Assembly: GCA_028278245.1 (NCBI GenBank)
Contig: JANQEQ010000139.1
Location: 1 to 40,690, forward strand
DNA: 40,690 bases
Source of the DNA: Phycisphaerales bacterium
GTDB taxonomy: Bacteria > Planctomycetota > Phycisphaerae > Phycisphaerales > SM1A02
Direction of reading: 5' to 3'
In this document: piece by piece, positions 17,308-26,058 of the stretch
Position numbering within the stretch: the first letter of the stretch is position 1
Layout: the number at the start of each line of letters is the position of its first letter
Position numbers and translations under genes: made by a program
Notes under the pieces: model-generated
Database searches by the model: none
What the model was told of the DNA's origin: nothing
What the model saw: the letters and a program-made list of their open reading frames with translations, nothing else

Positions 17308-19710
17308 TCAGGCGTTCATATCCTTCCAGCGTTTTGCCATATTGCCGAAGATTGCCAGGGCGATGATCGCGACAATTCCGATGGCAGCAAAGGGAAGCCA
17401 GACACGGTACTGCGGCGAGTAGGTGTCCCAGAGTATTGATGTGGCCGACTTTGCGGAATCGCCGACCTCAACTGCTGCCAGCGCGCGCGCCTCGTTGGGA
17501 TTGAGCTGAAGCAGCATGGCCGCATGAACCGGATTGGCCGCCCAGTTCTTCTTTTCCAGTGCTTGCTGGATGAGATCCTGATCACCCGCGATGGACGAAT
17601 AGTCAACGGTTCCTCCAACTTCCGCAGCGACAAACGCCTTCGCATCCGGATCCGAGTCGATCAACTCGCTCAGGAAGTCGACGTCCTTCCTCCAATCTCG
17701 GCGGGCAATAGCGTTGAACCGATGGTGAGGGAAGGTCGCCAGGTAGGCGGCGGGTCGGAGATCGGAATCCGTCGGCGGATCGCCGATGATCAACAGTGCC
17801 TCATCGACAGCCGCGTCGTCAGCGCCCAATGCCACCGCAAGACCGGCGAATGATTTCGTGCGCCCAATGGTGAGTTTTGCCGGGAGGTCAGCAACCGGAT
17901 CCGGGAAGTCCATAGCGAGTGCGGCATCGGCCATGCGCTCTGTGCCTTGCGCGAGGTATTCCAGGGCAAGGTTGTTCAGAGTTTGCGGATCATCGTGGAA
18001 ATACTCGTGAAGCATTGCAGCAACGGCACGATCCTGCACCGTTTCACCTTCGGCAGCACTATCCTGGACGAGTTCACGGACAATCGCAAAGACCTCAGAG
18101 CGGTTGCGCCCCAGCGCGGCCGTCAGATGTTCAATGTTCGCTGCCACTTCTTCCTTCTGAAGTTGCCCCTCACCGAGTTCCACCCCCTGCTCGCGCAGGT
18201 AATTGGAGACCTGCTCGACTCGTTCGGGTTGGAGAGCGAGGTATTGCAGGCAGAGATTCTGCAGATGGCCGTGGTCGTATCGGAAATCCTCCTGCAATCG
18301 CACTGCCGCAGCCTCGGAGTCAAGTGCTAACTCTGTAGTCGCCAGTTCAAACGCCAGACCGCGGTCAATTTCCAGAATGCCCGGCACGACCTCCAGTGAA
18401 TCGGACCAGTCGGAAGCCTGGGCGGCACGGGCCACAAGTTGGGTATCGGTGCCCAGGTACTTGAGGGCGAGGGTCGCCTTTTCGCCGTAGCTGTCATACA
18501 CGTAGCCAGCCAGGTAGGAGCCGAAAAAAAGCCCGATTCCCACGGGGATGTTGACGTAACCCAGGTAGAGCGCCTTCTTACCGGGAGGGGCAATCAGTCC
18601 GAGGTACTCGTTCTTCTTCGGTCCGGTCCACATTTCACCCAGCGAGAAGAAGACGATACCGCAGACGAGCATCACGCCGTTTCCGGTCAGGCCTGCGACG
18701 AGCACGCCGACCGTAGCAACGCACATTCCCACGAGCATTGCGCTAAGGGTGCGCATTTTCCTCGCCGCCCATGACAGCGGAACCATCAGGACCACGATCA
18801 ATGCCGCGTTGAGGTTGAGCAACATCTGTTGCTGGACTCCGAGTATGCCGCGGTCACTGTATTCCAGCCATCCCGAGGGCAGCCAGCTTCGGGCCAGCAT
18901 CGAACTGTCGACCCAGTCGGTGATGAAGTTGGGGTGCAGATCCCACAGCTGGAACATCATCAACCAGAAGCACGACATGATCGCAAGCCAGGCGAGCAAC
19001 CGGACGTCGAGAATGTTGACGATCGTCCGCACCAGCACGGCAAAGGGATTCTCCGTCTTGTCCGCACCGGATGGGACATCCTTGAAGGTGAACAGCAGGA
19101 GCAGGTTACACGCAGTGAATCCAGCGCAGGCGTAGAAAAGGTTCTGCCAGCCTTCCGCAGAGTGTGGTCGACCAAGAATCGCGGTTGCTATGATCGGCGC
19201 CGCCACCGCCCCCACATTCACTACCCAGTAGAAGATACCCCAGCCGACCGAGGAATTCTTCTTCGTCAGGTTCTGGGCGATCGATCCCTGCAGGGCCGGT
19301 TTGAAGAACGCGGTCCCCGTCGCCAGCACGATAATTCCCGCGAAGAAGCCAAGGTAGTTGTGAAAGTTGGCCATCATCACGTAACCGATCGCATTCATGG
19401 AGATGGCCATCGCGAGGATACGTTTGTAACCGTATCGATCCGCAATGCCGCCGGTGATGATCGGAAGGAAAGACTGGAAGATGGCCCACCAGGCGTAGAT
19501 GGTTCCCTTATGCACTGCCGTTAGGTGCAGTCCGCCGGGTTCGGTGGCTTGCATGATGTACAACGGCACCACGGAGCGGATACCGAAGTACGCAAGCCGC
19601 TCAAAAGCCTCGATGGAATTGAGCATCCAGAAGGACCGCCCGAATGCCTTGCCTTTCGGCTCGTCAGGGGCATCGGTTGGAGTTGTCTCGTTGGAAGTGT
19701 TCGTTGACAT
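17308..19710 (-). CDS. POT/PTR2-family MFS transporter with a large insertion before the last helix
   Basis: 800 residues against the usual ~480-500 for bacterial POT peptide transporters. GGAG lies six bases before the ATG. The family motif ExxERFxYYG appears as EAFERLAYFG in helix 1. Helices 2-11 follow in order up to about residue 405 (for example GIFYWVVNVGAVAAPIIATA and GYVNIPVGIGLFFGSYLAGY). Residues ~410-768 are soluble, mostly helical and acidic (ERVEQVSNYLREQG, then LQKEEVAANIEHLTAALG, then HEYFHDDPQTLNNLALEYLA). A final helix (WLPFAAIGIVAIIALAIFG) closes the protein. Proton-coupled di/tripeptide uptake is the family role. The ~355-residue domain between helices 11 and 12 is unexplained; it seems to contain repeated helical units. 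No other transport gene is nearby. Confidence 0.85.
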   Translation of the reverse strand: MSTNTSNETTPTDAPDEPKGKAFGRSFWMLNSIEAFERLAYFGIRSVVPLYIMQATEPGGLHLTAVHKGTIYAWWAIFQSFLPIITGGIADRYGYKRILAMAISMNAIGYVMMANFHNYLGFFAGIIVLATGTAFFKPALQGSIAQNLTKKNSSVGWGIFYWVVNVGAVAAPIIATAILGRPHSAEGWQNLFYACAGFTACNLLLLFTFKDVPSGADKTENPFAVLVRTIVNILDVRLLAWLAIMSCFWLMMFQLWDLHPNFITDWVDSSMLARSWLPSGWLEYSDRGILGVQQQMLLNLNAALIVVLMVPLSWAARKMRTLSAMLVGMCVATVGVLVAGLTGNGVMLVCGIVFFSLGEMWTGPKKNEYLGLIAPPGKKALYLGYVNIPVGIGLFFGSYLAGYVYDSYGEKATLALKYLGTDTQLVARAAQASDWSDSLEVVPGILEIDRGLAFELATTELALDSEAAAVRLQEDFRYDHGHLQNLCLQYLALQPERVEQVSNYLREQGVELGEGQLQKEEVAANIEHLTAALGRNRSEVFAIVRELVQDSAAEGETVQDRAVAAMLHEYFHDDPQTLNNLALEYLAQGTERMADAALAMDFPDPVADLPAKLTIGRTKSFAGLAVALGADDAAVDEALLIIGDPPTDSDLRPAAYLATFPHHRFNAIARRDWRKDVDFLSELIDSDPDAKAFVAAEVGGTVDYSSIAGDQDLIQQALEKKNWAANPVHAAMLLQLNPNEARALAAVEVGDSAKSATSILWDTYSPQYRVWLPFAAIGIVAIIALAIFGNMAKRWKDMNA

Positions 19711-19957
19711 GTGCGCTCCGTATTCTTTTTCTGTACCTCGGTGGGCAACGGTCTATCTGGCTGGGATCTGATGACCTCTAAAACTTGATAGTTTTGATTA
19801 GCTTTTCCCGAGTTTATACCAGAGTTGAGGTTGTTTTGTAAACATGAACCACACCCCGCAAAGACAGGCAAAATGTAACGGAGCATGTTTCAGCTGAGGC
19901 GATCGTCTTACGTCCACAATCGACACGCAATCTTGAGTGAGGGTGATTGTGTGCGCG

Positions 19958-20764
19958 TTATTTCTCCGCAATCCACAGAGATAGATTGTCAGTATTGCAC
20001 GGCCAGTCAGTGCGTTGCTCAACTTTGGTGAAACTCGCACTCATGACCGCCGCCTCGAACTCCTCATCGTGCCACGCTTTGGTTGTGTTGCGGTAGACTT
20101 CCTCCCGACCGGTCTCTCTATCGGTGATGGTGAATGTCTGCACCGCAACATTATGTTCAGGGAGCCATTGATTTTCAGTTCGATAGGAATGGGGACGATC
20201 AGAGAACAGGCCGGCTTCAAAATCTTGTTCGGTATCCTCGCCGCGTCCGATACTTTCCACCGCCGCCGATGTCTGCATCTCGATCAGTAATCTCCCATTT
20301 CCTTCCAGGCAGGTGCTCGTCCGGGCAAGTATGGACTCAGCCTCGTGAGTGGGAAACACGTTGAACTCGCCATAGAGCAGCAGCGCCAGGTCATGCGGCC
20401 CGGCTAGAGAAGTGCTTCGGATATCGCCAAGGATGAACTCGCAACGAGATGCATCAGGGGTGTTATGACGGGCATACTCGATTGACGCCGGTCCAAAGTC
20501 GATGCCCAGGCAGTCATGGCCGAGCTTTGCAAGACGATGAGAATACAGCCCGGGCCCGCTTCCCAGGTCCAAGATCTTCGCTGAACGCCCGTCAAGCAAT
20601 ATGCGGTGGATCCACTCGATCTGCCGTTCAATCCACTCCAGCCGTCGGCTGGCCAGTTCATGATCCTGCGCCAGATGCTCGGCCAGCATACGCCGACTGA
20701 ATTCCGGCTCATCCCACGGGATCTTGTACGCTCCGCTCCACAACTCTTCGGTTGAAATCGTCAT
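19958..20764 (-). CDS. Class I SAM-dependent methyltransferase
   Basis: 268 residues. A Rossmann-type methyltransferase with motif I ILDLGSGPGLYSHRLAKLG (about residues 63-80), an acidic strand-2 end in CLGIDFGPASIEYAR, and DLALLLYGEFNVF as motif IV. The C-terminal half has the beta-rich substrate region common in this type (TFTITDRETGREEVYRNTTK). GAGG lies about seven bases before the ATG. The start overlaps the stop of the zinc-ribbon membrane gene as ATGA, so the two are translationally coupled. Substrate unknown. It is not PrmC, since the NPPY motif is absent. Confidence 0.88.
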   Translation of the reverse strand: MTISTEELWSGAYKIPWDEPEFSRRMLAEHLAQDHELASRRLEWIERQIEWIHRILLDGRSAKILDLGSGPGLYSHRLAKLGHDCLGIDFGPASIEYARHNTPDASRCEFILGDIRSTSLAGPHDLALLLYGEFNVFPTHEAESILARTSTCLEGNGRLLIEMQTSAAVESIGRGEDTEQDFEAGLFSDRPHSYRTENQWLPEHNVAVQTFTITDRETGREEVYRNTTKAWHDEEFEAAVMSASFTKVEQRTDWPCNTDNLSLWIAEK

Positions 20765-21351
20765 ATTTGCCCCTCACTTACGTCGTGTTCACTGATGTCC
20801 TTGCCGGTTGTGTTTACGGTGAGTTTCCAGGCACAGCCGCACTCCGGACAGACAGTGGCTCCATCGTTTTCATCAACCGGTAGATCTCGCAAGTCGTACC
20901 CGCAGTGCGGACAACGTAAGTGTTTTTTCATAGCAGCGGCGATGCTGCCGAATCTTTTTTTCCTGAGGTGCCCCCACGCGACGAATGGCCAGATAAAGAT
21001 ATAGATCATCGGCACCGATTCTTTCAAGATGACGCCCCACTGTTTCGCCGCGAGATATTTTACGATCAGAATGACTATCGCCGCCACGATACAGAGCAGA
21101 ACCGTAACGACTGAGATCTTCTCGAGCTTGTTCGGATCAATGCCTTTCTCACGGACAATTTTCGCCAACGTGTCGCGCTCAATCGTCTCGTTACGATGCA
21201 GTAAATGCAGCGCCAGTGGATCGAGTTGTGACACTCTTCTGCCGCGCGCATCGGTGATGTGACCTTTTTGCGCTTGTGGACGATTTGTTTGATTTTCAGG
21301 CGCCATTGGTTTACCCGTCATCCCCAACAAGTTTATTCGGCAAATGCCCAT
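20761..21351 (-). CDS. Zinc-ribbon membrane protein coupled to a methyltransferase
   Basis: Up to 196 residues. Starts at 21351, 21321 or 21306 are all in frame and none has a good ribosome-binding sequence, so the first residues are uncertain. A soluble N-terminal part is followed by two membrane segments (ISVVTVLLCIVAAIVILIV and VPMIYIFIWPFVAWG). The zinc ribbon is CPHCGYDLRDLP, a 9-residue linker, then CPECGCAW. The ribbon resembles that of the protein at 14697-15290. The 3' end overlaps the methyltransferase start by four bases. The function is unknown; a joint role with the methyltransferase is inferred only from coupling. Confidence 0.75.
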   Translation of the reverse strand: MGICRINLLGMTGKPMAPENQTNRPQAQKGHITDARGRRVSQLDPLALHLLHRNETIERDTLAKIVREKGIDPNKLEKISVVTVLLCIVAAIVILIVKYLAAKQWGVILKESVPMIYIFIWPFVAWGHLRKKRFGSIAAAMKKHLRCPHCGYDLRDLPVDENDGATVCPECGCAWKLTVNTTGKDISEHDVSEGQI

Positions 21352-21352
21352 G

Positions 21353-21487
21353 AAAATATTGCCAGGTATTGCTGAGATTATCCCCCTTCTTCGGCGACGA
21401 AGAATTTTACCCCAAAACCTCTAATTTCAATTACATACCTTTGGCTACAATAAAAAGACTATGACCACAAACCCCTGGCAATATTTT
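21353..21487. repeat. 14-bp perfect inverted repeat across a divergent gene start region
   Basis: AAAATATTGCCAGG at 21353-21366 is matched by its exact reverse complement at 21474-21487. The arms flank the start region of the divergent zinc-ribbon (minus) and methyltransferase (plus) genes. The right arm lies inside codons 5-9 of the methyltransferase (NPWQYFF), and the left arm lies just before the longest zinc-ribbon start. It could be an operator, a cruciform or chance. Confidence 0.5.
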
Positions 21488-22198
21488 TTTGATCGTTACG
21501 CCACGCGCTACGATGACGAAGTGTTCACAAAAAACACCGAGGTGGAAATCGAGTTCATCATCGAACACACGAACACCCCACCGGGCGGCACCATCCTCGA
21601 CCTGGGCTGCGGCACCGGCCGTCACAGCGTACCTCTGGCTCAGCACGGATTTCGAGTGACCGGCGTTGACATCTCAGAAGGTATGCTCGAAATCGCGCAG
21701 CAACGCGCGGGTGAGGCCGGAGTAAGTATCGATTTCATCCGGACTGATGCGACCAGCTTCATGCGCGCCGATTCATTTGACACTGTTCTCTGCCTGTGTG
21801 AAGGGGCGTTCTGTCTGCACAATGAGGACGATGATACCTTGCGACGCGACGAGACCATCCTGCGCAATATTGTCACATCGCTCAAGACGGGGGGCACTCT
21901 CATTCTGAATGCATTGAGCGCGCTGCGCGCTGTTCGGGCTGCCACGGATGAGACAGTTCAGAGCGGCCAGTTTGACCCGATGACCATGACCGAGCGAAGC
22001 GATGTGCATGATCTTCTGCCTGAAGTATCAAACGTGGGTAAGTTGAGGGAGCGCTACTACACCGCACCCGAACTTCGCCGGGTGGCGGAGGATGCAGGTT
22101 TGAAGGTTACAGGTGTCTTCGGGGGAACCGCAGGAAACTGGGGCTTTCGTCCGGTGACACTCGATGATTACGAGTTGATGTTGATCGGAACAAAGTGA
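21461..22198 (+). CDS. Class I SAM-dependent methyltransferase
   Basis: 245 residues. It begins NPWQYFFDRYATRYDDE, a frequent N-terminus of small-molecule methyltransferases. Motif I ILDLGCGTGRHSVPLAQHG (about 45-63), VTGVDISEGMLEIAQQRA and DTVLCLCEGAFCL follow. Substrate unknown. It is divergent from the zinc-ribbon/methyltransferase pair at 19958-21351, and the two methyltransferases share only the general fold. The ribosome-binding sequence is weak (AAAAAG). Confidence 0.88.
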   Translation: MTTNPWQYFFDRYATRYDDEVFTKNTEVEIEFIIEHTNTPPGGTILDLGCGTGRHSVPLAQHGFRVTGVDISEGMLEIAQQRAGEAGVSIDFIRTDATSFMRADSFDTVLCLCEGAFCLHNEDDDTLRRDETILRNIVTSLKTGGTLILNALSALRAVRAATDETVQSGQFDPMTMTERSDVHDLLPEVSNVGKLRERYYTAPELRRVAEDAGLKVTGVFGGTAGNWGFRPVTLDDYELMLIGTK

Positions 22199-22688
22199 CC
22201 CGGAAAAGCTCGCAACCAGACAATGACTCCCCTTCGTATACTTACTCAACGGGATCAGTTAGATCCTGGGAATGGTCAATTATCGGTTCCCCCTGCGCGG
22301 TGCTATCCCCATGCTATGAGTCCAATAATCACTGAGCATGAGTCCGGGATAATGCATGGCAACAAATGGGATCCATATCACAGAATATGTGTGCTGAAAG
22401 GAGAATTCTCATGCGCTTCAAATACATCAATTTCAGCCATTTACATCAATTTTATTGACTACCCAACACGAATAGCGGATAATAAAATCCAACTACAATG
22501 TGAAGTTGTGAGCCGGAGCAGCGAGTGATAATGGAGAAGCACTGCATTTCCATCCGGCACAAATGAAAGATGTTCTTCAAGGCGACAATCACACAACATC
22601 GATCACTCATTCATGATTTAAATCTCGGTGATTGGAAGCACAACGTCGTCATACAATGGATTGATCTTTTTGGATTAGGGAAAAGAGA
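22199..22688. other. Intergenic region with one short ORF behind a strong ribosome-binding sequence
   Basis: 490 bp without a recognisable gene. A 15-codon ORF at 22411-22458 (MRFKYINFSHLHQFY) follows AAAGGAG with 7-base spacing. It could be a leader peptide or the remnant of a gene start. No terminator for the preceding methyltransferase gene is clear. Confidence 0.4.
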
Positions 22689-25391
22689 ATGAAAACTTTG
22701 ATTGTGCATCTCTGCAGCGTCGCAATAACGTGCCTGTCATCTTTTGCGGCCGCGTCAGATGAATCGAACACAACCAGCGTCACCATTCCGGTTGGTACAT
22801 ATGATGTCGTGCAAACGGAACAGGGGCACGAATTATCCATGGAAGGATTCGGCAGATTGCTCGTGCCGGGTATGCCTAATCTCCCCTCAAAGATATTCCC
22901 CATTGCTATTCCACCGGGGAGGGTGGCAGTCGATATCAGCTATGATCTGGGTGAAGGCATCACACTCCCGGACACCTACAACATCGTTCCAACCCCGCTG
23001 ACTTACGTGATCGGGCAGGAAGGTCCCGCTCAACGTGCTGCTCGGGAAGCAGAGTATGAATTAAATTACGACACTGTTTACGGCAGTGATGAAGCGTACC
23101 CTGCCAGTGTTGGTGAAATGGTTCGAACCGCACACTACCGTAAATACAACCTAGTTGATGTGCGCATTACCCCGATCATTTACAATCCGCTGTCGGGGCG
23201 ATTAACGTATTACCCGAATATCACAGTACACATAGACCATAAACCAATAGGCAAACACAGCCCGACCATCATCGACAATTTGGAGCAGTGTGAGTTTATC
23301 GCCAGCGAGTTGATCCTCAATTACCAGGATATACAGCACGACTATTCAGCGAGCGAAGATGCGCAACGCGGTCTTTATGACTTTGTCATCGTCACCCTGG
23401 ATTCGCTTACCGGCGCTGTGGCACCGTTAGCCGACTGGGAGGTCACCAAGGGGAGAACGGTCAATGTCGTAACGACCACCTGGATCAACTCCAACTACGC
23501 CGGTTACGATCTGGCTGAAAAGATCCGTAATTTCCTGAGAGAGAAGTATCCTTCTGGTGAATGGGGTATCGAAGATGTTCTTCTGGTCGGGCACTACGAC
23601 GATGTGCCGATGCGGCGCACGGAGCAAAACATCGGGCACGGAAGACCGGAAACCGATTACTATTACGCTGAGCTCTCGCTGCCTGACAGCGAATCCTGGG
23701 ACGCTGACGGTGATCACCGATGGGGCGAGAATACAGATCCGATTGATTTCTATGCTGAAATCAACATTGGACGTATTCCCTGGAGCAACCCCACAACTGT
23801 TCAACACATCTGCAACAAATCTGTGGCTTACGAGCAAAACAGTGATCCTGCATTCAAGAAAAACATTCTTTTACTCGGAGCATTTTTCTGGGATGACGAT
23901 CCCAATCCTCGTACTGATAACGCCGTCCTGATGGAAGCGAAGGTCAATCAACCCTGGATGAGCGACTGGACGATGACCCGGATGTATGAAGAGGGACACT
24001 CCTACTATCCGATGGACTACAACCTGAGTTGGAACAACGTCAGGAATATCTGGTCTACCGGGACTTATGCCTTTGTAAACTGGGCGGGTCACGGCTCACC
24101 CACCTCCAGTCATATTTACCATGCCCACGGGGCGTTTGTATCAAATGACACCTGCCAATTTCTGAATGATGACTTTCCCTCGATCATTTTCGCCGATGCC
24201 TGCAGTAACTCTGATACCGATCATCTCAATATTGGAAAAGCCATGTTGAAACAGGGGGGAGTCGGTTTTCTGGGGGCAACCAAAGTTGCTCTTGGCTGTC
24301 CTGGCTGGGATGAATTGAGCGACGGTTCAAGCCAGTCACTGGATTATCTTTTCACGACCTACGTCACCTCCGGCGAGTATTCCCAGGGACAAGCTCACCA
24401 GCAGGCGCTGCGCGATATGTACGTCAACGGTTATTGGAGCGACGATCGATACGAAATGTTCGAATGGGGTGCCCTGTGGGGCAATCCAAACCTGGTTATG
24501 AATTCCCAGTTCGCTGATTGCAATGATAACGGTATTTTCGATCACGAAGATATCACAGCGGGTACCAGCGACGATTGCAACACGAACGGCAGGCCCGATG
24601 AATGTGAGATCGACGAAGGTTCCGCAACAGATTGTAATGAGAATGACCTGCTCGATGAATGTGATATTGCAGCAGGCACGAGCTTTGACTGCAACCTGAA
24701 TCTGTTGCCCGATGAATGCGATATTGAGTCCGGATTTAGCGACGATTGCAATGACAACGGAATCCCTGACTCGTGCGACGTTGTTGATGTCATTCACTTC
24801 AATTCAGGGCAACTTTCACCCATTGGCGGATCGGGATACAGTCAGAGTTACACACTCACCGATCCGGTTCGATGTCAGGACGATGTACATCTGATCATTA
24901 CCGCCTTTGCTGATCTTAACAAGCAAACGGAATACATCGATGTCGAGTTGAACGGAGAATTCATTGGGCGGATCTTTGAAAATTATGCCCACGATTGTCC
25001 GATCATACCGGATGAAGCTGAGTTGGTAATCTCGTGTGAAGATTTCAATGCCGCAGCAGATACCGGGCAGGTTACCATTGATTTATTCCCGACAATTGGA
25101 GTGTGGGCGTACGAATGCGACGACCCTTCTTATGTAACCGTCGAATTTACTTACTTCTTGATGTCGGATCTTGATCATAACGGCAATGGTATTCCTGATG
25201 AATGTGAATGCCTTGCTGATTTCACCGGCGATGACCAGGTAAACATTGATGACATCTTTGCGGCCCTCGGTTTATGGGGTGCTTGCCCTGATCCCTGCCC
25301 GCCGTCCTGCATCGGCGATCTCACCGGGGACTGCACTATCAACATCGACGACATCTTCTCGATACTTGGTGAGTGGGGAGAGTGTCAGTAA
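22689..25391 (+). CDS. Exported C25 peptidase with Ca-binding-type repeats and two-repeat dockerin-like tail
   Basis: 900 residues. AGGG/AAGAG lies just upstream of the ATG. A signal peptide covers ~1-22 (TLIVHLCSVAITCLSSFAAA). N-terminal beta/propeptide region ~30-225. Peptidase domain ~230-600 with the His of NWAGHGS (H468) and the Cys of FADACSNS (C505), the gingipain-type dyad. Residues ~610-698 hold five 19-residue units of the form DCNxNxxPDECDIxxGxSx, resembling thrombospondin type-3 Ca-binding repeats. A beta domain follows, then the tail with repeats DFTGDDQVNIDD and DLTGDCTINIDD. It is paralogous to the gene at 1786, but that one has a different region between catalytic domain and tail. 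Thiol endopeptidase activity outside the cytoplasm is inferred from the dyad. Confidence 0.88.
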   Translation: MKTLIVHLCSVAITCLSSFAAASDESNTTSVTIPVGTYDVVQTEQGHELSMEGFGRLLVPGMPNLPSKIFPIAIPPGRVAVDISYDLGEGITLPDTYNIVPTPLTYVIGQEGPAQRAAREAEYELNYDTVYGSDEAYPASVGEMVRTAHYRKYNLVDVRITPIIYNPLSGRLTYYPNITVHIDHKPIGKHSPTIIDNLEQCEFIASELILNYQDIQHDYSASEDAQRGLYDFVIVTLDSLTGAVAPLADWEVTKGRTVNVVTTTWINSNYAGYDLAEKIRNFLREKYPSGEWGIEDVLLVGHYDDVPMRRTEQNIGHGRPETDYYYAELSLPDSESWDADGDHRWGENTDPIDFYAEINIGRIPWSNPTTVQHICNKSVAYEQNSDPAFKKNILLLGAFFWDDDPNPRTDNAVLMEAKVNQPWMSDWTMTRMYEEGHSYYPMDYNLSWNNVRNIWSTGTYAFVNWAGHGSPTSSHIYHAHGAFVSNDTCQFLNDDFPSIIFADACSNSDTDHLNIGKAMLKQGGVGFLGATKVALGCPGWDELSDGSSQSLDYLFTTYVTSGEYSQGQAHQQALRDMYVNGYWSDDRYEMFEWGALWGNPNLVMNSQFADCNDNGIFDHEDITAGTSDDCNTNGRPDECEIDEGSATDCNENDLLDECDIAAGTSFDCNLNLLPDECDIESGFSDDCNDNGIPDSCDVVDVIHFNSGQLSPIGGSGYSQSYTLTDPVRCQDDVHLIITAFADLNKQTEYIDVELNGEFIGRIFENYAHDCPIIPDEAELVISCEDFNAAADTGQVTIDLFPTIGVWAYECDDPSYVTVEFTYFLMSDLDHNGNGIPDECECLADFTGDDQVNIDDIFAALGLWGACPDPCPPSCIGDLTGDCTINIDDIFSILGEWGECQ
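24516..24782 (+). repeat. Five in-frame 57-bp tandem repeats in the second C25 gene
   Basis: Units begin at 24516, 24573, 24630, 24687 and 24744. Each encodes 19 residues beginning DCN and containing PDECD or a variant. The DNA units have diverged, so this is an old duplication kept at the protein level, consistent with Ca-binding type-3 repeats acting as a stiff linker. Confidence 0.75.
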
Positions 25392-25780
25392 CGCCGATTT
25401 ACGCTTTGCGCTCATTCAGCTCTCTGGCTACGGTGTTGGTTCTGGCAGTCACAACACTGCGGCCTCCTACCTATATACATACGCCGTCGGAGTTCGAAGT
25501 GTCCAAGCTGTTAAACCTAGAACTCGATATTTCGAATTCAGTTCGGGGTCTGATCGCAACCCCTTGTTAACCCAGACCGAGCTGTTAACCCGAGAAACAG
25601 AGAGTTCGAGAATTTTCTTCGGAGTGGCGAGGACAATCCCTAGGGTTCAGATTGATCCCTTGATGTACCCTCTCAAAACCGAGAGCGCAGCTGATTCTGC
25701 CAACTTCCGTAACTCACCACACACGTACGGATTACGGCACACCTCTGCTGAGCTCTCTTTCGGCTCTCGCTGTTAACCCA
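25392..25780. other. Intergenic region with repeated GTTAACC motifs
   Basis: No gene is supported. (C)TGTTAAmCC-type motifs occur at 25507-25517 (degenerate), 25566-25573, 25581-25591 and 25769-25779. GCTGTTAACC matches, in inverted orientation, ten bases of the tRNA-Asn anticodon arm at 25846-25855. Long ORFs crossing this region have no family features. Confidence 0.4.
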
Positions 25781-25782
25781 AA

Positions 25783-25805
25783 CGCCACCGTTTTTCGCGG
25801 TGGCG
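25783..25805 (-). terminator. Hairpin just downstream of tRNA-Asn
   Basis: A perfect 8-bp stem CGCCACCG/CGGTGGCG with a 7-nt loop lies eight bases past the tRNA 3' end. On the tRNA strand it is followed only by TTTGGGTT, so termination or 3'-end processing is plausible but not certain. Confidence 0.5.
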
Positions 25806-25812
25806 CTGGAAG

Positions 25813-25885
25813 CTCCCCCACTTGGACTCGAACCAAGAACCTAGCGGTTAACAGCCGCTCGCTCTGCCAATTGAGCTATGGGGGA
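25813..25885 (-). tRNA. tRNA-Asn (anticodon GTT)
   Basis: On the minus strand a 73-nt cloverleaf can be drawn. The acceptor stem TCCCCCA pairs with TGGGGGA with discriminator G. The D arm has AGCTCAATTGGCAGAGC, the anticodon arm has GTT in GGCTGTTAACCGC, and the T arm has GGTTCGAGTC. The 3' CCA is not encoded (GCTTCC follows), so it must be added after transcription. It decodes AAC/AAT codons. Confidence 0.95.
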
Positions 25886-25963
25886 TCAGGCTGAATTGTC
25901 ATTTTCGGGCTGGAACGCCCAAGACGCACCAGAATATCGCCTTTTTCTTCCCCGTCAACCGGG

Positions 25964-25991
25964 TTGCATTCGGATAAATTCTGCCTAAAAT
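25964..25991 (+). promoter_or_regulatory. Probable housekeeping promoter for rpmE
   Basis: TTGCAT (25964-25969), a 16-bp spacer and TAAAAT (25986-25991) form a good sigma-70-type promoter about 68 bp before the rpmE start. Transcription could continue into prfA. Confidence 0.5.
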
Positions 25992-26058
25992 GCATAGTTC
26001 GGCTGATTTCTGCCGATTCTGCCTCTTTTATCATCCTGTTACCGTCTGGAGCCTCGCC

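Noticed and set aside
19958-22198. The two methyltransferases as PrmC (release factor methylase) partners of prfA
   Set aside because: Neither has the NPPY motif, and both lie 4-6 kb from prfA.
24516-24782. Possible CRISPR-like array (57-bp periodicity)
   Set aside because: The units are in frame, have diverged at DNA level and encode Ca-type repeats; there are no identical repeats with unique spacers.
25246-25776. 176-residue plus-strand ORF overlapping the end of the second C25 gene
   Set aside because: It reads the dockerin tail out of frame and then runs through repeat-rich intergenic DNA; no motif or ribosome-binding sequence.
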